This document shows, one piece after another, positions 1-8,326 of a stretch of DNA of 64,000 bases; positions within the stretch are counted from its first letter, which is position 1; each line of letters opens with the position of its first letter. The DNA is taken from positions 341,859 to 405,858 of the forward strand of contig NZ_JBBCOR010000003.1 in assembly GCF_037151175.1 (NCBI RefSeq). Reading direction: 5' to 3'. Source of the DNA: Asaia sp003994335 (GTDB lineage: Bacteria > Pseudomonadota > Alphaproteobacteria > Acetobacterales > Acetobacteraceae). The position numbers were made by a program, and so were the translations under genes. The notes below the pieces were generated by a model. That model was given only the letters and a program-made list of their open reading frames with translations, was not told the origin of the DNA and ran no database searches.

Positions 1-195
1 TCGTCGTGATTACCTGGCGATTACTAGCATTCATCACCATAGGACAAGCCGGGACTTTACAGAAAAATCGTAACCCTCAAGCGTTAAAAACTCGTTACGG
101 AACAGCTGAAAAGTTTTGGCACAAGAAAAGTATTTTGCTTGCGAGCAGCAACCTTAGGTAGTACCACACCAACATCAACCCTGGAGATTGATGAA

Positions 196-945
196 ATGCG
201 GCTCCTTCTTGTGGAAAGTGACAAGGCGAACGCCAACGCACTGATCAAAACGCTCAAACAGAGCGGCATTACTGTCGATCATGCCCAAACCGGGCACGAA
301 GCGATCGATATGCTGCGTCATTACGACTATGATCTCGCCATGACGGAACTGCAGCTCGAAGATCTTGAGGGCTACGAGGTCATCCGTCGGGCCAGAAAAA
401 TACAAATACAGACGCCGATTATTGTCGTAAGCGGCCTTACCAGAGCACAGGCCAAGATAAAGGCCTTTCATGCTGGTGCAGATGACTACATCACCAAGCC
501 TTTCGACACCGAGGAGCTCGTCGCTCGACTTCAGGCGGTTGTGCGTCGTTCGCGCGGCTACAGCACCGCTATTATGACGGTCGGCCCGCTCTCCATCGAT
601 CTGAACGCCAAGGCTGCCTCAGTGGATGGCCACCCTCTGCAACTCACGGGCAAGGAATACGCCATTCTCGAACTGCTTGTGTTGAGGCGTGGGAATGTCC
701 TCACCAAGGATGCATTCCTGAATCATCTCTATGGCGGCATCGACGAACCGGAGATGAAGATCATCGATGTCTTCATTTGCAAGCTCCGCCGGAAACTGCA
801 GCAATTCGGCGCGGGCAGCCTCATCGGCACCGTATGGGGCCGTGGTTACGTGCTACGCGACGAGACGCGCGTTACCGAACCCGCACGCGGCGCGCCTACG
901 GGCACAACAGACCACCTGCACACCCTGCTTCAGCCCTCAGTCTGA
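196..945 (+). CDS. ctrA: CtrA-like OmpR-family response regulator with Glu at the phosphoacceptor site
   Basis: This 249-residue DNA-binding response regulator has a receiver domain (about 1-120) and an OmpR-type winged helix (about 125-235). The winged helix carries stretches nearly identical to CtrA, the alphaproteobacterial cell-cycle/motility regulator: LTGKEYAILELL, NHLYGG, KIIDVFICKLR and TVWGRGYVLRD. The ATG at 196 is chosen because a GGAG lies just upstream and it gives the canonical CtrA start MRLLLVE. Position 51, Asp in CtrA, is Glu (codon 346-348). The acidic pocket reads E7-S8 where CtrA has Glu-Asp. The conserved Lys of TKPF is kept. Family knowledge: D51E is the classical phosphomimetic change in Caulobacter CtrA. 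Inference: this protein may act without phosphorylation and could be a CtrA paralogue rather than the only CtrA. It converges with thiD. Confidence 0.9.
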   Translation: MRLLLVESDKANANALIKTLKQSGITVDHAQTGHEAIDMLRHYDYDLAMTELQLEDLEGYEVIRRARKIQIQTPIIVVSGLTRAQAKIKAFHAGADDYITKPFDTEELVARLQAVVRRSRGYSTAIMTVGPLSIDLNAKAASVDGHPLQLTGKEYAILELLVLRRGNVLTKDAFLNHLYGGIDEPEMKIIDVFICKLRRKLQQFGAGSLIGTVWGRGYVLRDETRVTEPARGAPTGTTDHLHTLLQPSV

Positions 946-1728
946 AGGAACCAAATGGTTCATCGGCCGGGCATTGCCCGCGCCGTACGGGGGGGCCTCC
1001 CGAATAGCCCGCCTCACATAGCGTCGGCTTCGGGCCACGGCAGTGTCCATTGGCTCACCCTGCGCCAGACAGGTTGCGATGGCGGTCGAAAGTGTGCACC
1101 CGGTGCCATGCGTATGAAGGGACTCGATCCGCTGGTCGTCGAATCGTATCTCCTGCCCTTCCGAAACAAGAACATCCACGAGCACGTTGCCCGGCAGGTG
1201 CCCCCCTTTCGCTAGGAGATGAGGGATGGCACAGCTCTTGGCGAGCGCTCGGGCGGCGCGTAGCATATCAGACAAGCCTTTGATCCGCTCACCACTGAGA
1301 ACCTCCAGTTCAGGGAGGTTGGGGGTAAGCAGGGTGCATCGGCCATAGAGCTTGCGGAATATACGCTCGCCTTCCTGTGTCATGAGCCGGGCACCGCTGG
1401 TGGCGATCATGACCGGATCAATGACACAGGGAATCCCCGGATAGCGTAGAAGCGTATCATGCACGGCCTCCATGATCCCTGCATTGCCCAGCATCCCCAG
1501 CTTGATGACATCGGCGCCAAGATCATCGAGCACCATACGCATCTGCTCAGCCACGATGTCCGGCTCCAGGCAGGCGATCGCGGAGACGCCTTGCGTATTC
1601 TGAGCGGTGACCGCCGTGATGGCTGTCATCGCAAAGCCACCGAAGGCGCTGACCGTCTTGATATCCGCCTGGATACCAGCGCCTCCGCCGGAATCACTCC
1701 CGGCAACGATCAGCACCCGCCCTTTCAT
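937..1728 (-). CDS. thiD: Hydroxymethylpyrimidine / phosphomethylpyrimidine kinase ThiD
   Basis: This cytoplasmic ribokinase-fold enzyme of thiamine biosynthesis phosphorylates HMP to HMP-P and then HMP-PP. At 263 residues it has the usual length. The N-terminal AGSDSGGGAGIQADIK substrate-binding motif (about residues 9-24), the TAITAVTAQNT strand and the C-terminal HGTGCTLSTA anion hole with catalytic Cys are all visible. The start codon overlaps the glmM stop by one base (TGATG), so the two are translationally coupled. Its 3' end overlaps the convergent ctrA end by nine bases. Nothing looks damaged. Confidence 0.95.
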   Translation of the reverse strand: MKGRVLIVAGSDSGGGAGIQADIKTVSAFGGFAMTAITAVTAQNTQGVSAIACLEPDIVAEQMRMVLDDLGADVIKLGMLGNAGIMEAVHDTLLRYPGIPCVIDPVMIATSGARLMTQEGERIFRKLYGRCTLLTPNLPELEVLSGERIKGLSDMLRAARALAKSCAIPHLLAKGGHLPGNVLVDVLVSEGQEIRFDDQRIESLHTHGTGCTLSTAIATCLAQGEPMDTAVARSRRYVRRAIREAPPYGAGNARPMNHLVPSD

Positions 1729-3095
1729 CAGCCTGCTACTGCCTTCTGGACGGCCTCACAAATGGACGAAACGACCTCCTCGACGAGGGACTGGTCTTCG
1801 GCCTCAGCCATCACCCGGATGAGGGGCTCTGTTCCACTCTTGCGCAGTACCAGTCGGCCCTTATTGCCCAGCTTCTCCTCTGCCCGCTGACGCGCCTCGG
1901 CGAGGGAAGTTGTCTCAAGCGGGTTCCCGCCCGCGTAGCGCACATTTCGCAGCAATTGAGGGAAGGGCGAGAAAACGCGCAGGATTTCACTGGCGGGCCG
2001 GCCTTCCTCAACCAGAACAGCGAGAACCTGAAGCGCAGCGATCAGCCCGTCACCTGTCGTGGCAAAATCGGACAGGATCATGTGCCCAGATTGCTCGCCA
2101 CCAAGTTTGATACCCTGCTCGCGCATGCGCTCGACAACATAGCGGTCGCCGACAGCCGTTCGGTGCAGGGTAATGCCGTGCTCACGCAATTTCTTCTCGA
2201 GGCCCAGATTCGACATGATCGTCGCCACGGCTTCACTGCTGCCAAGTCGGTTATTCTTGTGCAGAAAAAGCGTGATCAGGCCAAGAATCTGGTCGCCATC
2301 GACAATCTCCCCCTGCTCATCGACGATGATGACGCGATCCGCATCGCCATCCAGCGCAATGCCAAGATGCGCCTTGTGTGCCACCACGGCTTCACGCAGC
2401 GTCGCCGGATGGGTCGAGCCACAATTCGCATTGATGTTGACGCCGTTGGGCTCGCAGCCGATCTTGATGACATCGGCGCCCAGTTCCCACAATGCCGTCG
2501 GCGCAACGCGATAGGCTGCGCCATTGGCACAGTCGAGGACGATGCGCAGACCATCGAGACGCGACCCCCTCGGAAAAGACGCCTTCGCCGCCTCTATATA
2601 TCGTCCCGCAGCATCATTCAGGCGCGAGGCACGTCCAACCTCTTCGGGCGGCGCCATCTGCGCCGTCAGATCCTGGTCCATCATGCGCTCGATCTCGGCT
2701 TCGACTTCGTCAGACAGCTTGAACCCATCAGGTCCAAACAGCTTGATGCCATTATCCCCGAACGGGTTGTGAGAGGCCGAAATCATGACGCCGAGATCCG
2801 CACGCAAAGAGCGGGTCAGCATGGCGATGGCTGGAGTGGGCAGAGGCCCCACCAGAATGACGTCCATTCCTGCGGAGAGAAAACCCGATACCAGAGCGCT
2901 CTCGATCATATAGCCGGAGAGGCGCGTATCCTTGCCGAGTACCACCGTATGACGGTGAGATCCGCGACGAAAATGGAGCCCTGCTGCCTGCCCTAGCCGT
3001 AACGCGATGTCGACCGTCATGGGAAAACTATTGGCCTTGCCGCGGATACCGTCAGTACCGAACAATTTGCGGTCTGACTTGGCTGCTATACTCAT
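1728..3095 (-). CDS. glmM: Phosphoglucosamine mutase GlmM
   Basis: It converts glucosamine-6-phosphate to glucosamine-1-phosphate for UDP-GlcNAc, peptidoglycan and LPS synthesis. The protein has 455 residues. Landmarks in order are FGTDGIRG at the N terminus, the phosphoserine loop ISASHNPFGDNG, the metal-binding DGDADR, the sugar-binding GGEQSGH and the C-terminal phosphate-binding RKSGTEPLIRVM. The ATG at 3095 follows a GAGGGC ribosome-binding site; a longer in-frame extension upstream has no matching family sequence. It lies downstream of ftsH, as in many bacteria, but an intrinsic terminator separates them, so it probably has its own promoter or depends on readthrough. Confidence 0.95.
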   Translation of the reverse strand: MSIAAKSDRKLFGTDGIRGKANSFPMTVDIALRLGQAAGLHFRRGSHRHTVVLGKDTRLSGYMIESALVSGFLSAGMDVILVGPLPTPAIAMLTRSLRADLGVMISASHNPFGDNGIKLFGPDGFKLSDEVEAEIERMMDQDLTAQMAPPEEVGRASRLNDAAGRYIEAAKASFPRGSRLDGLRIVLDCANGAAYRVAPTALWELGADVIKIGCEPNGVNINANCGSTHPATLREAVVAHKAHLGIALDGDADRVIIVDEQGEIVDGDQILGLITLFLHKNNRLGSSEAVATIMSNLGLEKKLREHGITLHRTAVGDRYVVERMREQGIKLGGEQSGHMILSDFATTGDGLIAALQVLAVLVEEGRPASEILRVFSPFPQLLRNVRYAGGNPLETTSLAEARQRAEEKLGNKGRLVLRKSGTEPLIRVMAEAEDQSLVEEVVSSICEAVQKAVAG

Positions 3096-3159
3096 GATCG
3101 CCCTCTTATACGCGTCGCTATGCGCGAGATAGTTTTCTTCAAGCACAGCCCGCTCAACG

Positions 3160-3183
3160 AAAAAAGGGGGCTTGCGCCCCCTT
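3160..3183 (-). terminator. Intrinsic terminator after ftsH
   Basis: Read leftward there is a perfect eight-base-pair GC-rich stem (AAGGGGGC / GCCCCCTT) with a four-base loop, followed by a run of T residues. It lies just after the ftsH stop and before the glmM start. Confidence 0.85.
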
Positions 3184-3203
3184 CTCCCCTTACCTGCCTA
3201 GTA

Positions 3204-5126
3204 TCACCCGGCCTGCGGCGACGGGTTCAGTGCCTCAGTCCCGGCACTGGCCTCCGGCTTCACCGTAGGTACCGAAGAGCGACGATTCTCCGGGGTCGAA
3301 TCATCGACCACGACGCGCTCCACCGGTTCACCGCGGATCACCTTGCCAACTTCATCACCTGAAAGCGTCTCGAACTCGAGAAGAGCATTCGCAAGACGGT
3401 GCAGATCGTCGATATGTTCGAGCAGCAGGCTATGCGCGCGCTTGTAGGCCTCGTCGACGAGTTCCTTGACCTCACGGTCGATCTCGCGGGCAGTCTGCTC
3501 GGAGACATTCTTGTTCTGCGTCACCGAGTGACCCAGGAACACCTCCTGGCCATTATCGCCATAGGCAATCATACCGAGGCGATCGCTCATCCCCCATTCG
3601 GTCACCATGCGACGGGCGAGATTCGTTGCCATCTTGATATCGCCAGACGCACCGGTGCAGACATTCTCTGCGCCGAAGATGAGCTCCTCGGCAACGCGGC
3701 CGCCCATCGCGAGAACCAGATCGGCCTTGCACTGGGCCTTGCTCTTGGAATAGCGATCGCTTTCCGGGAGGCTCATCACCATGCCGAGAGCGCGGCCACG
3801 CGGGATGATGGTCGCTTTGTGAACAGGGTCGCAACCCGGGGTCAGGATCGCGCAGATGGCATGGCCGCCCTCATGATAGGCGGTGTTACGCTTTTCGGCA
3901 TCGCTCATCACCAAGGAGCGGCGTTCAGCCCCCATGAGAACCTTGTCCTTGGCGTTCTCAAATTCCAGCATGGCCACCGTGCGCTTGCCCAGACGCGCAG
4001 CAAGCAAGGCCGCCTCATTGACGAGATTGGACAGATCGGCACCCGAGAAACCTGGTGTGCCACGGGCGATGACCTTGGGGTCGACGTCAGAAGCCAGCGG
4101 CACCTTGCGCATGTGGACGCGCAGGATCTTCTCGCGTCCTGCCACGTCCGGGTTCGGCACGACAACCTGACGGTCGAAGCGACCGGGACGCAGGAGGGCG
4201 GGATCGAGCACGTCCGGTCGGTTGGTCGCGGCAATCAGGATCACGCCCTCATTGCTCTCGAACCCGTCCATCTCCACGAGCATCTGGTTGAGGGTCTGCT
4301 CACGCTCGTCATTACCTCCACCGAGGCCCGCACCACGATGACGACCAACTGCATCGATCTCATCGATGAAGATGATGCAAGGAGCCGATTTCTTCCCCTG
4401 CTCGAACATGTCGCGCACACGCGATGCCCCGACGCCCACGAACATCTCGACGAAGTCGGAGCCGGAGATGGTGAAGAACGGGACATTGGCTTCGCCTGCG
4501 ATGGCGCGCGCAAGAAGAGTCTTGCCTGTACCCGGGGGGCCGACGAGTAGGGCACCCTTGGGAATCTTGCCACCCAGGCGCGTGAATTTCTGTGGGTCCT
4601 TGAGGAACTCGACAATTTCCTCAAGCTCTGACTTGGCCTCATCAATGCCGGCAACATCGTCGAAGGTTACGCGCCCCTGCTTTTCGGTCAGGAGGCGCGC
4701 CCGGGACTTGCCAAAGCCCATCGCCCGGCCGCTACCGGATTGCATCTGGCGGAAAAAGAGGATTCCGATCCCGAGCAGGAAGATCATGGGAAGCCAGCTT
4801 GTCACCGCACGCAGAATCGGGCTGCCATCCGCATCGAGCGGCTTGGCAACGACCTCGATCCCCTTGCTTGTCATTCTCGGCACAAGTCCGGGATCGACAG
4901 GCGCATAGGTCTCGAAAGACGTACCGTCCTTGAGAGTGCCGGTGATATTCTGATTCTGCACCACAACCGACCGCACCTTGCCCTCATCGATATCGGTCAC
5001 GAAATCCGAATAGGCGAGTTGCTGTGAGGCATGCTGATTGCCACTGGGCTGAAACGCCAGGAACAGGAGCAGCGCCAGAACGATGATGATCACCCAAAGC
5101 GCCAGGTTGCGGCCAAAATTGTTCAT
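3204..5126 (-). CDS. ftsH: ATP-dependent zinc metalloprotease FtsH
   Basis: FtsH is a membrane-anchored AAA+ protease that degrades damaged membrane proteins and short-lived regulators. At 640 residues it has the normal length. Two membrane segments (about 11-27 and 111-126) enclose a periplasmic domain. Walker A GPPGTGKT is near residue 196, Walker B IIFIDEID near 251, and the second region of homology follows (TNRPDVLDPALLRPGRFD). The zinc site is HEGGH at 418-422, where the commonest form is HEAGH; the HExxH residues are intact. The ATG at 5126 gives the typical start MNNFGRN; the GTG-like extension upstream is not family-like. It follows tilS with a 167-base gap. Confidence 0.97.
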   Translation of the reverse strand: MNNFGRNLALWVIIIVLALLLFLAFQPSGNQHASQQLAYSDFVTDIDEGKVRSVVVQNQNITGTLKDGTSFETYAPVDPGLVPRMTSKGIEVVAKPLDADGSPILRAVTSWLPMIFLLGIGILFFRQMQSGSGRAMGFGKSRARLLTEKQGRVTFDDVAGIDEAKSELEEIVEFLKDPQKFTRLGGKIPKGALLVGPPGTGKTLLARAIAGEANVPFFTISGSDFVEMFVGVGASRVRDMFEQGKKSAPCIIFIDEIDAVGRHRGAGLGGGNDEREQTLNQMLVEMDGFESNEGVILIAATNRPDVLDPALLRPGRFDRQVVVPNPDVAGREKILRVHMRKVPLASDVDPKVIARGTPGFSGADLSNLVNEAALLAARLGKRTVAMLEFENAKDKVLMGAERRSLVMSDAEKRNTAYHEGGHAICAILTPGCDPVHKATIIPRGRALGMVMSLPESDRYSKSKAQCKADLVLAMGGRVAEELIFGAENVCTGASGDIKMATNLARRMVTEWGMSDRLGMIAYGDNGQEVFLGHSVTQNKNVSEQTAREIDREVKELVDEAYKRAHSLLLEHIDDLHRLANALLEFETLSGDEVGKVIRGEPVERVVVDDSTPENRRSSVPTVKPEASAGTEALNPSPQAG

Positions 5127-5293
5127 CACGATCTCTACTATTTCCAAACTCGAAGTCGCACACTGACTGAGGATGACCCATCAGCCCAGGCTGGCCATCA
5201 CGAAGTGATAGCAACCCTTTATCCCGACCTAACATAAGCATTCGGCCAGACGTTCCCACCCCCTCGCGATCAAGTTTTCACTGTGTCAGCCGT

Positions 5294-6481
5294 TCAGATC
5301 CACAAAGAATGCTCCAGAAGACTGCTCTCGGGCTCGAAGCGCAGTTCGATTGCTCTCCAGTCAGCGTCCTTCGCCACGCCGAGTCCTGGAACAGCGATCA
5401 CCTGGCCCTCCCGCCAGATTGCCGGAATGCCCCGCAGGATGCGGGAGGGCAGCCCTGACGCCCGGAAAAAACGCGCCTGATCACCCAATGCCATTACATA
5501 GGCTCCCGTATGGGGGAGTGCCCCCGCGAGGGTAAACCGGCCATCCCAACGCGCGGCTCTTTCGGCTGGCACAGCGCCACCAATCGCTTGCGGCTCGCGT
5601 ATGAGCAGCCAGCCTGAGCCCATCTTTCCAGCGGCGCAGAATAGTGCACCCCCAAACGTAAACGGGATGGGAGCCGCAATCAGCCGCTCCATGACTCGGT
5701 GAGGAGGCGGGTACTCTGCCCCCGAAATCATCTGCCAGATCCGTCCGAGCAACAGCGCACAGGACGGAAGGGCGGGGAAATGCGCAAAACCCAGGGGGTC
5801 GACAGTCAGCTCGCCCAGGTGGCGCGCCCAGTCATGCAATCGAGCGTCGCGAGCCGCGCCATGGATCCGGGCTTCAAGCACTGCGTCAGCTATCTGATCT
5901 GGGGTCAGAGCAAGCCTGATTCGTACGCGCTCGAACTTTGTGTTGGCATTACTCGGGTCTTCGATCCAGTGGATGGACTGGGAACGCAGAGTCGCTCTTA
6001 GTCGCTCAGGCGGGATGCCGAGCAGAGGGCGCAGATAGCGCAGAGCCAGCGTCTCACGTGAAACCGCCATCCCTGCGAGGCCATGAGAAGTGCTGCCATG
6101 GGCGCGACGCATGACGAGCGTTTCTGCCTGATCACGCATGTGATGACCGATCACCAGATCGAGAATGCCCCGCTCCCGACAGGCCTGTGCAAGCATACGG
6201 TATCGGGCATGACGCGCGTTTTCCTGGATGCTGCGTTGGTGGTCCAGAGAAGTGAGAACCAGCATCTCAGCCGGAATATCGAGGGCGTGCAGACGCGAGA
6301 GCGTCAGTCGGGCCTCATCGCCGGAAGCCGCTCGCAATCCGTGATCAACGACTAGGGCAATGACGGCGCGACGCCATCGGCGCATCAACCAGGCAAGACC
6401 GAGACTGTCAGCCCCGCCCGAGACAGCGATGGCCATGGGAAACCGGGGGTCGTCGGGCGGAAAAGGCCCGAAACGCGCCAT
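5294..6481 (-). CDS. tilS: tRNA(Ile)-lysidine synthase TilS
   Basis: It modifies C34 of tRNA-Ile(CAU) to lysidine with ATP, which changes its codon reading from AUG to AUA. The PP-loop AVSGGADSLGLAW is near residue 20. VVDHGLR and GHHMRDQAETLVMR are typical of the N-terminal domain, and the C-terminal half is the more divergent substrate-binding part. The reading frame stays open upstream of the ATG at 6481 with a family-like stretch (GEEEFAGL) but no ATG, GTG or TTG, so the true start may be a few residues earlier. The gene follows cpoB closely. Confidence 0.93.
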   Translation of the reverse strand: MARFGPFPPDDPRFPMAIAVSGGADSLGLAWLMRRWRRAVIALVVDHGLRAASGDEARLTLSRLHALDIPAEMLVLTSLDHQRSIQENARHARYRMLAQACRERGILDLVIGHHMRDQAETLVMRRAHGSTSHGLAGMAVSRETLALRYLRPLLGIPPERLRATLRSQSIHWIEDPSNANTKFERVRIRLALTPDQIADAVLEARIHGAARDARLHDWARHLGELTVDPLGFAHFPALPSCALLLGRIWQMISGAEYPPPHRVMERLIAAPIPFTFGGALFCAAGKMGSGWLLIREPQAIGGAVPAERAARWDGRFTLAGALPHTGAYVMALGDQARFFRASGLPSRILRGIPAIWREGQVIAVPGLGVAKDADWRAIELRFEPESSLLEHSLWI

Positions 6482-6519
6482 CAGACCGGCGAATTCCTCT
6501 TCGCCGATCGGGGGTACGC

Positions 6520-7380
6520 TCAGTGGCAGCTCGCACGGCCCTTGAAGCTCGTCACTGCGGCCTTGACCCTGGCGGAAGCAGACGGGAACTCACTATCGAG
6601 CTTTTCCAACGCCTGGCAGGCGGAGTTCTTGTCACCCATGGCGAGCATGGAGGCAGAGACGCCCAGTAGAGCCTCCGGCGCGCGCGGCGATTTGGGCGCG
6701 CGGTTATAGGCATCATAATAGGCGACCGCAGAGTCGCGATATTGCTTCTGCCCTGCGAGGGATTGCGCGAGCAGGAACTGGGACTCGAGCTTGCCATTGG
6801 GCGTCTTGGCGAGCTTGAGCGCCTGGGCGGCATTGCTCTGCGCGGTCGCGTAGTCATGGCTTTTCAGGGCGGCCTGGCCGCTCTTGAGCAATTCAAGCGC
6901 AGTGGTCGGCTTTTCGACGGGTGCCACTGCCGGGGCGCTCGGCGCACCGGAATCGCTCGAAGAAGGCATAGCGGCTGAAGCGCCCGCCCCACCGCCACCG
7001 CCATTCTGAGCAGCGAACTGCATATCCCCGATCTGCTTGGTCAGGGTGGCGTTCTGGGTCTGCACCTGGTTGGTCAACTGGTCCAGTTCACCCCGCATCT
7101 CGCGGTTCTCGTTTTCCAGTGTGGAAACACGCTGCAGAAGCTGGGAGACGAGATCGCTGTTTCCCGCGCTCACTGCCGGAGCCGCAGCCCCCCCGGATGA
7201 GGACACCGCCCCTGCACTCGCCTGGACCTGCTGCAATTGCTGGCTGAGCTGCTGGATCTGATTCTGAAGCGCGATACCCTCGCGGCTCGTCACCTGAGCC
7301 TCGGCACTGCCAGCAGCAAGCACACTCACGAGCGCAGCAGAAGAGAGAATGAAGAAGCGGGAAACTCGGGCACCGCGCAT
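6520..7380 (-). CDS. cpoB: Periplasmic Tol-Pal accessory protein CpoB (YbgF)
   Basis: This 286-residue secreted protein coordinates Tol-Pal with cell-wall synthesis at division. The ATG at 7380 starts a clear Sec signal peptide (hydrophobic FFILSSAALVSVLA, cleavage near AEA). A coiled-coil stretch (LLQRVSTLENENREMRGEL, about 75-125) and a Gly/Ala/Ser-rich linker follow. The C-terminal TPR region reads LLKSGQAALKSHDYATA and later AYNRAPKSPRAPEALLG. It lies directly after pal with a terminator in between. The longer upstream reading frame lacks signal-peptide character and is not used. Confidence 0.88.
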   Translation of the reverse strand: MRGARVSRFFILSSAALVSVLAAGSAEAQVTSREGIALQNQIQQLSQQLQQVQASAGAVSSSGGAAAPAVSAGNSDLVSQLLQRVSTLENENREMRGELDQLTNQVQTQNATLTKQIGDMQFAAQNGGGGGAGASAAMPSSSDSGAPSAPAVAPVEKPTTALELLKSGQAALKSHDYATAQSNAAQALKLAKTPNGKLESQFLLAQSLAGQKQYRDSAVAYYDAYNRAPKSPRAPEALLGVSASMLAMGDKNSACQALEKLDSEFPSASARVKAAVTSFKGRASCH

Positions 7381-7444
7381 GGCGCATCCTTCAGTCAGAT
7401 CATGGGTGCGGGCACCATGCCACGCAGTTTGAAAGCCACCATAA

Positions 7445-7480
7445 AGCAAAACCGGCTGACGCATAAGCGCCAGCCGGTTT
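7445..7480 (-). terminator. Intrinsic terminator between pal and cpoB
   Basis: Read leftward there is a ten-base-pair stem (AAACCGGCTG / CAGCCGGTTT) with a twelve-base loop, followed by a T-rich stretch. It should attenuate transcription from pal into cpoB. Confidence 0.8.
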
Positions 7481-7584
7481 CAAAAGCCTGTATCGCTGCC
7501 TGATTACCGCAGGGTCGCGGTCGGCAGGAGAAGACGTATACGCGACCGGAGCCGGATCACGCCTCCCTCAGCGTCGAGAACCGA

Positions 7585-8061
7585 TTACTTGACCGAGGTG
7601 ATCGCGTTACGGTTCTGGGCCCATGCCTGCTCGTCGTCACCATCGGCCGTCGGACGATCCTTACCATAGGAGATCGTCGTGATGCGCGAAGGAGCAACAC
7701 CCTTCGCTACGAGATAGTCGCGAGCGGCGTTTGCACGACGCTGGCCGAGAGCGATGTTGTACTCTTCCGTGCCGCGGTCATCGCAGTTGCCAGCGATTTC
7801 GACGCTGACCTGCGGGTAGCGGGCGAGCCATGCTGCCTGCTTGTCCAGGGTCGCCTGGGCATCGCTCGAAAGCGTATTACGGTTCAGGTCGAAGAAGACG
7901 CGATCGCCGACATTGGCGACCAGATCGGCTTCGCTACCGGGCGCAGCGCCGGTTTCCTGAGCCGTTGCGCCTGCACCGGTCGATGCACCCTTGTTTGATT
8001 CATCCGAGCATGCAGCCAGAACGACTGCGAGGCCAAGCGCACCGAGAAGCTTGAAATTCAT
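7585..8061 (-). CDS. pal: Peptidoglycan-associated lipoprotein Pal
   Basis: Pal is an outer-membrane lipoprotein that tethers the membrane to peptidoglycan in the Tol-Pal system. The ATG at 8061 gives a lipoprotein signal peptide with lipobox LAAC (about 17-20). An OmpA-like domain follows, with VEIAGNCDDRGTEEYN and LGQRRANAARDYL as peptidoglycan-binding motifs. At 158 residues it has the usual length. An in-frame TTG three codons upstream is possible but less likely. Confidence 0.95.
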   Translation of the reverse strand: MNFKLLGALGLAVVLAACSDESNKGASTGAGATAQETGAAPGSEADLVANVGDRVFFDLNRNTLSSDAQATLDKQAAWLARYPQVSVEIAGNCDDRGTEEYNIALGQRRANAARDYLVAKGVAPSRITTISYGKDRPTADGDDEQAWAQNRNAITSVK

Positions 8062-8284
8062 TTTTGCCAACCCTGAATATAGTCCCCATCCGGGACCAGG
8101 AAGCGTGACGACAACTAATTACGAAGGTCGGAGTTTCCGTTTTGCTTGCTGGTTACCATAACCATTGGGCCTTACCGATCCCGACGACCAAGATCGGCCA
8201 TACTCACTCCCGAGAAGCGCGGTCAAGCGAGATGACTACCATCGCGCGCCAAGTCGCGTGGATTTCATTAGAAATTCAGAATTA

Positions 8285-8321
8285 GTGTCTCCAACGCCAC
8301 AGAAAGCGGCGCCAGAGACAC
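8285..8321 (-). terminator. Hairpin just downstream of tolB
   Basis: GTGTCTC and GAGACAC form a seven-base-pair outer stem with an inner CGCC/GGCG pairing, starting six bases after the tolB stop. There is no proper T-run, so it may be a weak terminator or a 3'-end stabilising hairpin. Confidence 0.5.
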
Positions 8322-8326
8322 GGTAT

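Noticed and set aside
3399..4550. Long plus-strand frames opposite ftsH, secA, glmM and other host genes
   Set aside because: They are antisense shadows of high-GC genes with intact, well-known products on the minus strand.
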